Below are positions 1 to 8,321 of a stretch of DNA of 64,000 nt, piece after piece. The DNA comes from Cupriavidus sp. IDO. Its GTDB lineage: Bacteria > Pseudomonadota > Gammaproteobacteria > Burkholderiales > Burkholderiaceae. The stretch lies in the NCBI RefSeq assembly GCF_000812465.1, contig NZ_JWMA01000012.1, positions 1 to 64,000 on the forward strand, written 5' to 3'. Under the pieces are notes generated by a model, which ran no database searches, was not told the DNA's origin, and saw only the letters and a list, made by a program, of their open reading frames with translations. The position numbers and the translations under genes were made by a program. Each line of letters starts with the position of its first letter. Position 1 is the stretch's first letter.

Positions 1-89
1 TCGAACGCCTCGCCACCATCCATGAAGCATTCCTGAAGATCGCCTGTTGCATCATCTGTTGGCGACACCTCAGGAAGTCATTTTGTTAG
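1..89 (+). mobile_element. C-terminal tail of an IS5-family-like transposase (cut by window edge)
   Basis: Reading from base 3 the open frame gives ERLATIHEAFLKIACC, then IICWRHLRKSFC, and stops at the TAG at 87-89. The IHEAF-LKIAC-ICWRHLR pattern resembles the extreme C-terminus of transposases of the IS5 superfamily (IS427-like group); this is recognition by eye, not a search. The 5' part lies outside the window, so whether the element is complete is unknown. An inverted-repeat end would be expected within a few tens of bases after the stop, but it cannot be confirmed without the other end. Confidence 0.5.
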
Positions 90-174
90 GCCTTCTTAAT
101 GCGCGGGGTGCCGGCAGGGAGGCCGGAAACCCTTCCGTCGAGCCGGCGGTCAGCCACGTGGCGGTAAACGCAAA

Positions 175-196
175 GCGCCCCGCCGGAGCGGGGCGC
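175..196 (-). terminator. GC-rich hairpin after the corC-like gene
   Basis: A 9-bp perfect stem (GCGCCCCGC / GCGGGGCGC) lies just past the stop codon of the minus-strand gene at 222-1535. On the minus strand it is followed by TTTGCGTTT, a weak U-tract, so it is plausible as an intrinsic terminator but not a textbook one. Confidence 0.5.
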
Positions 197-221
197 CTGC
201 CGTGGCTGGCACGGGCACGGG

Positions 222-1535
222 TCAGCCGGTGGTCTCGTCTTCCGGTCCGTCTTCGGGCGGGACACGGGAGGCCAGCACCTTGTCGATGCGCTTGCCGTCC
301 ATATCGATGATCTCGAAGCGCCAGTCGCCCCATTGCACCACGTCGGCGGTCTGCGGCAGGCGGCCCAGCAGCAGCAACAGCATGCCGGACAGCGTGTGGT
401 AACGCTCTTTTTCTTCTTCCGGAACGTGGCGCAGCCCGGTGCGGTCCTTCAGCTCCGGGATCGGGATCAGGCCGTCCAGCAGCCACGAGCCGTCATCGCG
501 CTGCACCGCCCACTCCTCGCCGGCGCTGTCGGGCTTGAACTCGCCGGTGATGGCCTCGATCAGATCCTGCAGCGTCACCAGGCCCAGCACCTCGCCGTAT
601 TCGTCGATCACGAAGGCCATCTGGCCGCCCGAGGCGCGGAAGTTCTCCAGCAGCTCCATGCCGGTCACGCTTTCGGGCACGAACACGGCCGGCTGTACCG
701 CGGCGGTCAGGTCCGCCTCTTCGCCGCGCAGCCGCCGCGCCAGCAACTGGCGGGCGCTGACGACTCCAACGATGTCGTGCATGCCGCCACGCACCACCGG
801 GAAGCGCGAGTGGTCGGATTCCTCGATGCGCTTCAGGTTCTCTTCCAGTGGCGCTTCCACGTCCAGGTAGACCACGTCGCCGCGCGGCACCATCAGGGAA
901 GCGAGCTGGCGGTCGTCCAGCCGGAAAACGTTGCGCACCATGGTGTGCTCATGCTGCTCGATGACGCCGGCTTCGGAGCCTTCGACCAGCAGCGCATGGA
1001 TTTCCTCTTCGGTGACGCCGGGGCCGCGGTCGGTCTTGGTGCCGAGCAGGCGCAGGACCAGCCGGGTAGAGCCGGAAAGCAGCTTCACAAATGGCGTGGA
1101 GGCGACGGCCAGCCAGGCGATCGGACGCGAGACCAGGCGCGCAATGGCTTCAGGAGCCATCTGGCCCAGCCGCTTGGGCACGAGTTCGCCCAGCACGATG
1201 GAAAAATAAGTCAGGCCCGCGACCACGATCGCCGTGGCAACGTAGCCGGCCGTGGTCTGCGCCAGGCCGTAACCCTGGAGCCATGTCCCGAGCGGTTGCG
1301 CCAGCGTGGATTCGCCCACCACGCCGTTGAGCACGCCGATCGAGGTGATGCCGATCTGGACGGTGGAGAGGAAGCGTGTAGGGTCTTCGCCCAGCTTGAT
1401 CGCTTCGATTGCGCCACGGTCGCCGTCTTCGATCTGGCGCTGCAGCCGGGCCTTGCGGGCGGTGACCAGCGCGATTTCGGACATGGCGAACAGGCCGTTT
1501 AGCAGAATCAGCGCCAGTAATATGGCTATTTCCAT
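222..1535 (-). CDS. CNNM/CorC-type hemolysin-family membrane protein
   Basis: 437-residue integral membrane protein of the CorB/CorC/HlyC type. The N-terminal ~200 residues form the DUF21 (CNNM) transmembrane domain: hydrophobic segment at 1-20, then VLGELVPKRLG, a hallmark of the family. Residues ~205-330 hold a pair of CBS domains (LMVPRGDVVYLD, FVIDEYGEVLGLVTLQDLIE) and the last ~90 residues the CorC_HlyC (PCMH-like) domain ending in a Glu/Asp-rich tail. Family members have been linked to Mg2+/Co2+ export or tolerance; the substrate here is not visible. It is transcribed alone, with a transposase fragment downstream and a divergent catabolic cluster upstream. The start ATG at 1535 is preceded by only a weak ribosome-binding site. 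Confidence 0.9.
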   Translation of the reverse strand: MEIAILLALILLNGLFAMSEIALVTARKARLQRQIEDGDRGAIEAIKLGEDPTRFLSTVQIGITSIGVLNGVVGESTLAQPLGTWLQGYGLAQTTAGYVATAIVVAGLTYFSIVLGELVPKRLGQMAPEAIARLVSRPIAWLAVASTPFVKLLSGSTRLVLRLLGTKTDRGPGVTEEEIHALLVEGSEAGVIEQHEHTMVRNVFRLDDRQLASLMVPRGDVVYLDVEAPLEENLKRIEESDHSRFPVVRGGMHDIVGVVSARQLLARRLRGEEADLTAAVQPAVFVPESVTGMELLENFRASGGQMAFVIDEYGEVLGLVTLQDLIEAITGEFKPDSAGEEWAVQRDDGSWLLDGLIPIPELKDRTGLRHVPEEEKERYHTLSGMLLLLLGRLPQTADVVQWGDWRFEIIDMDGKRIDKVLASRVPPEDGPEDETTG

Positions 1536-1793
1536 CAGGGTGCGCGCCCTCTGCGCGCGGGGGTTTTAAAAGGGCAAGCATACCATCCGCGCAAGACCAC
1601 TCGACGCCGGGCAGCGTGGCGACAGCGGTGGCCGGTTGTCCGGTCCGTATAGCGATAACCTGGGGAAATAGCTTGATATAAAACTTTCAATAGATAGTTA
1701 TGGCTCGCTGCGCCAGACTTCTCTCCACGGCGGCACCCGTGCCGCCTTCGAAAAGCCTGAACCCAACAGGCGTGCGAATGACAAGGAGACAGA

Positions 1794-2738
1794 ATGGACA
1801 TCCGATGGACTGCCGTGCTGGTAGAGAAATTCGGCCACAGCTTCAGTGCCTACGCGCTGGATAGCGGCGCCCGCCGCTTCAGCGTGCAGCTGCCGGACTA
1901 TCCCCATGAATTCGTGGTGGACCGCGAGCGGCTGTGCGGCTACGTGGGCCACTATGGTGTGCAGACCTTTGCGCACGGCGGCGATGGCGGCGCCGCGGTG
2001 ATCGCGGTCGACCTGATGCGTGGCGCAGCTTCGGCCCGGCTCGATTGCGCGCCCTGGCACCGCATCCATGGCCTGCAGATCGACCGGCAGGGCCGGGTCT
2101 ACGCGCTGAGCGAGCGCGACAATATGCTGCTGGTATTCGAGGCTCCGCTGGAGCGCCCGGTGCCGGATCGCGTCGTGCCGACTGGTGGGGTGAAAAGCCA
2201 TTTGTTCGTACTGTCGGCCGATGGCGAACGGGCTTACGTGACCAACCTGCTGTCGCATAGCGTGACGCTGGTGCATCCGTACGATGCCACCCGTGCGCCG
2301 CGCGCGGCGAATGCGGGCAGGCGCCCCGAGGGTTGCTGCCTGAGCCGCGATGAATCGGCGCTATATGTCGCCAGCCGTGACGATCACAGTCTCACCCGGC
2401 TCGATGCGCGCACGATGGAAACGGTGCGCACGGTGCCGACTGGCGAGGATCCCACCCGTATCTACTGGTCGCCGGACGACCGCTTGTTCGTGCTCAACTA
2501 CGGCGAGCGCAGCATCCGCATATTCGACCCCGGCACGCTCGCCGAAATAGGCCGGGTCGATACTGGCGCCAAGCCGATTGCGCTCGCCTTCCACCCGGCT
2601 GACCCGAACTGCGCCTATCTCACGCTCAACGATCACACCGTCAGCCGGCTCGACCTGCCCGGCCTGACCCTGCGCCATGCCTTCGCCACCGGCAAGGAAC
2701 CGGACGGCCTTGCCATCCTGGCTTTGCCGCAGCAGTAG
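1794..2738 (+). CDS. YVTN/lactonase-like beta-propeller protein
   Basis: 314-residue protein made of repeated ~40-residue blades of YncE/YVTN type (for example LFVLSADGERAYVTNLLSHS, ESALYVASRDDHSLTRLD and DRLFVLNYGERSIRIFD). No signal peptide is seen, so it is probably cytoplasmic. Such propellers include 6-phosphogluconolactonase-like enzymes and quinohaem-type scaffolds; no catalytic residues can be assigned by eye. The start is supported by a strong AAGGAG 7 bases upstream of the ATG. It is the first gene of a same-strand set with an MFS transporter and an amidohydrolase, so a role in opening or carrying a lactone-type intermediate is an inference from context. The 258-bp upstream gap is AT-richer near 1670-1700 and probably holds the promoter. 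Confidence 0.7.
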   Translation: MDIRWTAVLVEKFGHSFSAYALDSGARRFSVQLPDYPHEFVVDRERLCGYVGHYGVQTFAHGGDGGAAVIAVDLMRGAASARLDCAPWHRIHGLQIDRQGRVYALSERDNMLLVFEAPLERPVPDRVVPTGGVKSHLFVLSADGERAYVTNLLSHSVTLVHPYDATRAPRAANAGRRPEGCCLSRDESALYVASRDDHSLTRLDARTMETVRTVPTGEDPTRIYWSPDDRLFVLNYGERSIRIFDPGTLAEIGRVDTGAKPIALAFHPADPNCAYLTLNDHTVSRLDLPGLTLRHAFATGKEPDGLAILALPQQ

Positions 2739-2816
2739 CTCCCGCACGTTTCAACAGAAAAGGCGTCGGCGCAGCACGCCGCCGGCGGCCAATACACAGA
2801 CATACGGAGACAGAAC

Positions 2817-4154
2817 ATGAAAGGCCTGGAGCAAGCCGGCGCCGGCACGGCCGTTGCCCTCGATGCGGCAGCCGCGACCACTTCCGCCAGCATTCCCGCC
2901 CAGCGCTGGTGGCGCGTCATCCCGCCGATCCTGATGGTATGCATCGTCTCGGATATGGATCGCGTCAATATCGCCTTCGCGATGCCCGGCGGCATGGGCG
3001 ACGCGCTCGGGATCGGCGCCAGCATGGCCGGGCTGGCCGGCGGCATCTTCTTTGTCGGATATCTCTTCCTGCAGATTCCCGGCGGCAAGCTGGCCGTGCG
3101 CGGCAGCGGGCGCAACTTCATCGCCTGGTCGATGCTGGCCTGGGCCGTCATTTCGGTGCTGACCGGCCTGGTGCGGAACCAGACTGAGCTGCTCGTGCTG
3201 CGCTTTGCGCTGGGGGTGGCCGAGGGCGGCATGCTGCCGGTGGTGCTGACCATGGTCGGCAACTGGTTTCCCGACCACGAGCGCGGCCGCGCCAACGCGC
3301 TGGTGATCATGTTCGTGCCGATCGCCGGCATCATCACCGCGCCGCTGTCGGGCCTGGTGATTGCCGCACTCGACTGGCGCTGGCTGTTTATCGTCGAAGG
3401 CCTGATTTCGCTGGTCTGCCTCGCGGTATGGTGGAAGCTGGCCTGTGACCGGCCAGAGCAGGCAAGCTGGATTTCGCCCGACGAGAAGGCGTACATTCAG
3501 ACCCGCCTGCACGAGGAAGCACAGCGCTCGGCCGTCGCTGGCGCGCCAACGGGGCGGGGCGCGCCCGGCACGCGGGCGGTGCTGGCGCAAATCCTGGCGC
3601 AGGGCGTGATCTGGCAACTGATCGCTGTCAATTTCCTCTACCAGATGGGAATCTACGGCTACACGCTGTGGCTGCCCACCATCCTGAAAGGCCTGACCGG
3701 AGGCGGCATGGGCCAGGTCGGCATGCTGGCCATGCTGCCGTACGTGGGCACCATGGCTGGCATCCTCGTGATCTCCACGCTGTCCGACCGCACCGGCCGG
3801 CGCAAGGTGTTCGTGGTCTGGCCGCTGCTCGGCTTCGCCGCCTGCCTGGCGGGTTCGGTGTGGTGCCACGGCAATACCTGGCTGGCCTATGGCTTGCTGG
3901 TCGGAAGCGGCTTCTTCCTGCAGTCCGCCGCGGGGGTGTTCTGGACCATGCCGCCGCGCTTGCTGGCGGCCGAGCAAGCGGGCGTGGCGCGCGGCGTGAT
4001 CAACGCGCTGGGCAACCTGGGCGGATTCTGCGGTCCCTATGCGGCGGGCGTGCTGATCGAGCGGATCGGCGCGGGAGCCGGCGTCTACCTGCTGGTTGCC
4101 GCGCTGGTGCTGGCCTCGGCCCTGGCCGCCACCTTGCCGGGGCGGTGCCGATGA
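2817..4154 (+). CDS. MFS transporter, anion:cation symporter (ACS) type
   Basis: 445-residue major facilitator with about 12 transmembrane helices after a ~35-residue polar/Ala-rich N-terminus. The segment DMDRVNIAFAMP in the first helix and the long central loop before LIAVNFLYQMGIYGYTLWLP are typical of ACS-family permeases (phthalate, glucarate, hexuronate and aromatic-acid carriers). SDRTGRRK is the MFS motif in the second half. The start has a good GGAGA site 8-9 bases upstream. Its stop overlaps the start of the amidohydrolase (ATGA), so the two are translationally coupled and the transporter probably imports the substrate of that pathway. The actual solute, probably an organic acid, cannot be read from sequence. 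Confidence 0.88.
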   Translation: MKGLEQAGAGTAVALDAAAATTSASIPAQRWWRVIPPILMVCIVSDMDRVNIAFAMPGGMGDALGIGASMAGLAGGIFFVGYLFLQIPGGKLAVRGSGRNFIAWSMLAWAVISVLTGLVRNQTELLVLRFALGVAEGGMLPVVLTMVGNWFPDHERGRANALVIMFVPIAGIITAPLSGLVIAALDWRWLFIVEGLISLVCLAVWWKLACDRPEQASWISPDEKAYIQTRLHEEAQRSAVAGAPTGRGAPGTRAVLAQILAQGVIWQLIAVNFLYQMGIYGYTLWLPTILKGLTGGGMGQVGMLAMLPYVGTMAGILVISTLSDRTGRRKVFVVWPLLGFAACLAGSVWCHGNTWLAYGLLVGSGFFLQSAAGVFWTMPPRLLAAEQAGVARGVINALGNLGGFCGPYAAGVLIERIGAGAGVYLLVAALVLASALAATLPGRCR

Positions 4155-5149
4155 ACGGCAATCCGAGCGCTATGGGTGTCCAGGGCGCGCTGCCCCCGGG
4201 CCTGGCCATCGTCGATGCCCACCACCACCTCTGGCCACTCGGGCGCGGCCGCTATCCCTGGCTGCAGGACGAGTACCGGCCTCAGACATTCTTTCTCGGC
4301 GATTACGAGGCCCTGCGCCGCGATTACCTGGAAGCAGACTACGCTCATGACACCAGCGCCGTGACTGTGCTGGCGACCGTGCACGTGGAGGCCGAACGCG
4401 ACCGCCGCGAAGCGGTCGATGAGACCGCGTGGCTGCATCAGGAACCCTGGCGGCGCGGCATGGCCGCCGCGGTGGTGGCCTACGCGCCGTTCGGCAATCC
4501 CGGGTGCGCCGCGCTGCTGGCTCGCCAGGCCGGTTTCGCGCGGGTCAGGGGAATTCGATGCAAGCCGCTGACCTCGGAGGGGCCAGGCCGATCGGTGGCG
4601 GGCCAGCCCGGGTCGATGCAAGACCAGGCCTGGCTAGATGACCTGGCGCGGCTGGCACACCATGGCCTGTCATGGGACCTGCGGGTGCCATTCTGGCACT
4701 TGCGAGAGGCGGCGCAGGTGGCGGCCGCCTTGCCTGGCCTGTCCATCGCGCTCAATCACGCTGGCCTGCCGCTGGATCGCTCGGAGCAGGGCCTGGCGTG
4801 CTGGCGCGCCGGCATGGAGGCGCTGGCAGCCTGCCCCAATGTGTCGGTCAAGCTATCGGAGCTGGGACTGGCCGGCGGGTACTGGGATGCACAGGGTAAC
4901 CGCCGTGTCGTGCGCGAGGTGCTGGCCATGTTCGGCCATGAACGGGCAATGTTCGGCAGCAACCTGCCGGTCTCGCGGTTGAGCGCGGACTTCGGCACGA
5001 TCCTTGGCACGATATGTGAAGCGCTGCCGGATCCCGTGGCCAGGCGGCGCGTGCTGGTCTCCAATGCGGCGCACTTCTACCGCATCGTTCCGGCGCAAAT
5101 GGCCCCGGTCGCCGCACCGATGCCAGCGTCGCATGGGGTCGCTGGCTGA
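4151..5149 (+). CDS. Amidohydrolase-2 family metal-dependent hydrolase
   Basis: 332-residue TIM-barrel amidohydrolase of the L-fuconolactonase / 2-pyrone-4,6-dicarboxylate lactonase group. It shows the N-terminal metal motif VDAHHHLWPL (residues ~21-30), a central His in ALNHAGLPLD and a late Asp/Asn region GSNLPVSRL, where family members usually carry the last metal/catalytic Asp as GSDxP; here the residue is Asn, which is seen in some lactonases. The ATG at 4151 overlaps the MFS stop by 4 bp; a longer in-frame extension upstream only shadows the transporter gene. With the beta-propeller protein and transporter it probably hydrolyses a lactone or cyclic acid made or imported by the pathway. 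Confidence 0.85.
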   Translation: MNGNPSAMGVQGALPPGLAIVDAHHHLWPLGRGRYPWLQDEYRPQTFFLGDYEALRRDYLEADYAHDTSAVTVLATVHVEAERDRREAVDETAWLHQEPWRRGMAAAVVAYAPFGNPGCAALLARQAGFARVRGIRCKPLTSEGPGRSVAGQPGSMQDQAWLDDLARLAHHGLSWDLRVPFWHLREAAQVAAALPGLSIALNHAGLPLDRSEQGLACWRAGMEALAACPNVSVKLSELGLAGGYWDAQGNRRVVREVLAMFGHERAMFGSNLPVSRLSADFGTILGTICEALPDPVARRRVLVSNAAHFYRIVPAQMAPVAAPMPASHGVAG

Positions 5150-5203
5150 GCCGCCTCATGCTATAAGAGTCGGCTTTTGCCGGAGTCACCCCAAGCGGCC
5201 ATC

Positions 5204-6193
5204 ATGTCAGACTTTCCCGCGATCCTGCCGAGCGCGGCCACGCTGCGCAACCGCCTTCAAATGCGGCATTTGCGCCTGGCGCTGGCGCTGGCCGAACACC
5301 GCTCGCTGCGGCGTGCGGCTGCACAGATGTCGCTGTCGCAGCCCGCGGTCACCAAGGCGCTGCACGAGCTGGAGGGGATGGTCGGCACACTGCTGTTCAC
5401 GCGCCACGCGCGCGGCATCGAGCCGACGGTGTTCGGCGAGGCCCTGATCCGCTATGCGCGCGTGGTGCTGGCGGACCTGGATGCCCTGCATGATGAATTT
5501 GCTGCGATTGCCGCGGGGGAGGTAGGCAAGGTACGGCTGGGTTCGATCCTCGCGCCGGTCCCGTCGGTGCTCTCCGGCGCCATCCATGCGCTCAAGGAAC
5601 GCTATCCGCGCCTGAACATCGTGATGCATGTCGATACCAGCGACGTGCTGGTGCAGGCGCTGCGGCAGGATGCGCTGGACGTCATGATCGGGCGCATTCC
5701 CGAAGGCACGCTGGCTGACGATCTCGCCTTTGAACCGCTGTTCGAGGAAACCCTCGCCATCGTGGCGCGCGCCGGCCATCCGCAGGCGCGCAGGCGCAGT
5801 GTAAAGCTGGCCACCCTGGTTTCCTATCCCTGGATCATCCCGCCGGCGGCCACGCCGATGTGGCAGATCATCGACCAGACCTTCCGTGATAACCGTGTGG
5901 CGCTGCCGGAAGACATGATCGAAACCTCGTCGATCATGGCGACGCTGCCGCTGCTGGCCGGCAGCGACCGCATTGCGGTCGTGCCGAGTGCCATCGCGGA
6001 TTACTTCGCCTCGCTGGGCGCGCTGGCAGTCCTGCCCGTTGCGATGCGCGGGCGGATGGTGCCCTATGGGATCGTGGTGCGCCGCCGCCGCGCCGCCACG
6101 CCTGCCATGCGGTTGCTGATCGACGCCGTGCGTGCGGCCCAATCTGGCAATTCGTGTGAGTTGACTGAATCGCTGTCATTACCCGCAAAGTAA
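5204..6193 (+). CDS. LysR-family transcriptional regulator
   Basis: 329-residue LysR regulator. The winged helix spans residues ~18-78 (LRLALALAEHRSLRRAAAQM, then SLSQPAVTKALHELEG), followed by the substrate-binding domain. The wording of the HTH resembles GbpR/PcaQ-like LysR proteins that control sugar-acid or aromatic-acid catabolism. A TTG codon at 5177 would add nine residues, but ATG 5204 matches the family N-terminus better. It lies 54 bp after the amidohydrolase on the same strand, so it is probably the local regulator of the transporter-hydrolase cluster. Unlike the classic layout it is not divergent from the genes it would control. Confidence 0.9.
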   Translation: MSDFPAILPSAATLRNRLQMRHLRLALALAEHRSLRRAAAQMSLSQPAVTKALHELEGMVGTLLFTRHARGIEPTVFGEALIRYARVVLADLDALHDEFAAIAAGEVGKVRLGSILAPVPSVLSGAIHALKERYPRLNIVMHVDTSDVLVQALRQDALDVMIGRIPEGTLADDLAFEPLFEETLAIVARAGHPQARRRSVKLATLVSYPWIIPPAATPMWQIIDQTFRDNRVALPEDMIETSSIMATLPLLAGSDRIAVVPSAIADYFASLGALAVLPVAMRGRMVPYGIVVRRRRAATPAMRLLIDAVRAAQSGNSCELTESLSLPAK

Positions 6194-6228
6194 TCGTCAT
6201 CCGCCGCAGTACATGCTGTAATGCAGTC

Positions 6229-7110
6229 ATGGAAACCCTGACCCCCGGCTCCGAAGCCGCACTCGATTTCCCCGGCCTGCTGCGCTACTGGCGCAGCAGG
6301 CGTGGCTATAGCCAGCTCGCGCTGTCGCTGGCGGCCGGCGTGTCGCAGCGGCATATCAGCTTCCTGGAGTCCGGGCGGGCGCGTCCGAGCCGGGAAATGG
6401 TGCTGGCGCTGGCCGAGCGGCTCGGCGTGCCGCTGCGCCAGCGCAACCGGCTGCTGCTGGCGGGCGGATTCGCGCCGGCGTACAGCGAACACGCGCTGGC
6501 CTCGCCGCCGATGCAGATGGTGCAGCAGGCCATCGCGCTGATCCTGGCCAAGCAGGAGCCTTATCCGGCTGTGGTGCTGGACCGGTTCTGGAATCTGGTC
6601 GATGCCAACCAGGCCTACCGGCGCATGCTCGACCTCCTGCTCGAAGGGCGCGAGCCCGCCTCGCTGGGCGACGACGGGCGCCGGATCAACCTGATGCTGA
6701 CGGTATTCGATCCCGATGGCTTGTGGCCGGTGATCGAAAACGCCAGGCAGGTAGGCAGGTACCTGCTGCGCCGTGTCTGGCAGGAGCTGCAGGTTCAGGC
6801 CCACGACCAGACCGCCCGCGAAATCTTCGACCGCATTGCCGGATGGCATCCGGATATGGTCGGCCCCGGTGGCGTGCTGTTGCCGGAAGAGGAGGGTCAC
6901 GAAGGGCCGCCCCCTCCCGTGCTGCCGGTCGTGCTCCATGCCGGCGAGTTCCGGGCCTCGCTCTTCTCCACGCTGACCACGCTTGGCATTCCGCAGGACA
7001 TTACCCTGCAGGAACTGCGCATCGAGTGCTTCTTTCCGGCCGACAATGCCGCGCGCACCGTTTTCGAGCATCTGGCTTCCAGGCGTGAACCAGCACTTCA
7101 GAACCGGTAG
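6229..7110 (+). CDS. XRE-type HTH regulator with MmyB-like ligand domain
   Basis: 293 residues. Residues ~15-75 are an XRE helix-turn-helix (LRYWRSRRGYSQLALSLAAG, then VSQRHISFLESGRARPSREM). The rest (~105-285) is the MmyB-like domain with VLDRFWNLVDANQAYRRML, in which related proteins bind a fatty-acid-like ligand in a PAS-like fold. Members often control a neighbouring oxidoreductase or stress gene, but here the next gene (PagL-like) is convergent, and the 3' ends overlap by 13 bp. Targets are therefore unknown. The ribosome-binding site before the ATG is weak. Confidence 0.88.
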   Translation: METLTPGSEAALDFPGLLRYWRSRRGYSQLALSLAAGVSQRHISFLESGRARPSREMVLALAERLGVPLRQRNRLLLAGGFAPAYSEHALASPPMQMVQQAIALILAKQEPYPAVVLDRFWNLVDANQAYRRMLDLLLEGREPASLGDDGRRINLMLTVFDPDGLWPVIENARQVGRYLLRRVWQELQVQAHDQTAREIFDRIAGWHPDMVGPGGVLLPEEEGHEGPPPPVLPVVLHAGEFRASLFSTLTTLGIPQDITLQELRIECFFPADNAARTVFEHLASRREPALQNR

Positions 7111-7709
7111 CGCAGATAGAAGGTGCTGAAGCCGGTTCCGGGATTGGGCTCCTTGATGCCGGCATTGGAAATGTGCTGGTAGCGGTAACCGGCGGCGAAG
7201 CGCTGGTCTTTGCCGAAGGCGATCCCGACGCCGGCGTACTCCGAAAACTGGAACGCGGTGGAGTAGCTGTGGTCATCCGAGGTGCGTGTCTCGCTGATCA
7301 GGCGCGGCCCCACTGACAACTCCAGGAACGGCACCCACGCGTGCCGCCGCCAAGCCAGCCGTACCACCGGCGATACGCCGAACTCCCAGGGATTACGCGG
7401 GTTCTTGTCACTCGTGCTGTGCCAGCGCGCCACGTTGACCTCCCATTGCAGATCCACCAGCCATCCCTCCGGATTGCCCCAGGCAAAGCCGGAGTCCCAG
7501 AGCAGGGCGATTTCCGCTTTCTGGACGTGGTGCTTGCCGTCAACGCCATAGCCGACCTGCACGGCCGGGTCGGCGCGCGCGGTACCCGCCAGCAGCAGCG
7601 AGCTCAAGAGAACGGTGGCAGCGAGTGCCTCCGGCGAGAGCCCGGGGCGACGACGCACCTGAACGTGCGGGAGGGGTTGGTTTCTTTCATAGCTGGCGTG
7701 CGTGCGCAT
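7098..7709 (-). CDS. pagL: PagL-like lipid A 3-O-deacylase (acyloxyacyl hydrolase)
   Basis: 203-residue predicted outer-membrane beta-barrel. A signal sequence runs to about residue 46 (LLSSLLLAGTARA), preceded by a ~20-residue basic extension, so the true start may be internal. The C-terminal signature GYRYQHISNAGIKEPNPG carries the His179-x-Ser181 pair that forms the active site of PagL enzymes, and the chain ends in Phe (YLRYRF) as barrel proteins do. Members remove the 3-O acyl chain of lipid A at the outer leaflet of the outer membrane and alter endotoxicity. The gene stands alone and is convergent with the MmyB-like regulator. Confidence 0.88.
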   Translation of the reverse strand: MRTHASYERNQPLPHVQVRRRPGLSPEALAATVLLSSLLLAGTARADPAVQVGYGVDGKHHVQKAEIALLWDSGFAWGNPEGWLVDLQWEVNVARWHSTSDKNPRNPWEFGVSPVVRLAWRRHAWVPFLELSVGPRLISETRTSDDHSYSTAFQFSEYAGVGIAFGKDQRFAAGYRYQHISNAGIKEPNPGTGFSTFYLRYRF

Positions 7710-7974
7710 AGGGCTTGGCTGGCTCGTTGTTGTCGGGTCGAGTTCTGTGCGGGGACGGCTCCCGGGGCGCTGTGTTCCTCGGGCCCGCCATCAGCCCGGC
7801 ACCTATCGCAAACATCACCCGTCACCTATTTGTAGTACATGAAAGCGCACTCCGCAGCCCTCGAAGTGCTTCTCAATCGAATAGAACACTCGTGCTAAGA
7901 TTCGCGAGCCAGCGCCGCGGGCGATGTCCACATGAACAATGCGGGGCAAACGCGAGCAGCGCCGGCATCGTTAC

Positions 7975-8127
7975 GTCTTCAGGGCGGGGTGAAAGTCCCC
8001 ACCGGCGGTATGCCGCAGCGCGCTTGCGCGCAATGCGGCGAGCCCGCGAGCGCTCGCATTCCCGTGCGAGGTCAGCAGACCTGGTGTGAGGCCAGGGCCG
8101 ACGGTCATAGTCCGGATGAAAGAAGAT
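7975..8127 (+). promoter_or_regulatory. FMN riboswitch (RFN element)
   Basis: The conserved RFN core is directly readable: AGGGCGGGGTGAAAGTCCCC at 7981-8000 followed by ACCGGCGGTA; the variable arm AGCCCGCGAGCGCT at 8041; GTCAGCAGACCTGGTGTGA at 8071; and CATAGTCCGGATGAAAGAAG near the 3' end. The closing P1 stem pairs GTCTTC (7975-7980) with GAAGAT (8122-8127). It lies 194 bp upstream of ribB on the same strand, so FMN binding should turn off riboflavin-precursor synthesis. A possible -10 hexamer TAAGAT sits at 7896-7901. Confidence 0.96.
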
Positions 8128-8284
8128 GGGCGGAGCTTGCCAGCATGAATGCCCTTGTCCGCTGCCATGGACCGCGGCGCGCAGCCTGCTGCCGGGATTT
8201 TCATTTCCCGGCGCTGGCGCGTTGCTCTGTTGTTCTGGCGTGGACGCATTCCTGTTCCCCCAGGCAGTCCGCTGATCCTTCCCC

Positions 8285-8321
8285 TGAAACGCCCACTGAA
8301 CTTTGCTCAAGGAGCGTTTCA
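8285..8321 (+). promoter_or_regulatory. Possible ribosome-site hairpin of the riboswitch expression platform
   Basis: TGAAACGC (8285-8292) is perfectly complementary to GCGTTTCA (8314-8321). The resulting 8-bp stem would enclose the AAGGAG ribosome-binding site in its loop and pair the first base of the ribB start codon. This suggests translational rather than terminator-based control, since no U-tract terminator is seen between the riboswitch and ribB. How the hairpin exchanges with the riboswitch P1 stem is not clear by eye. Confidence 0.45.
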
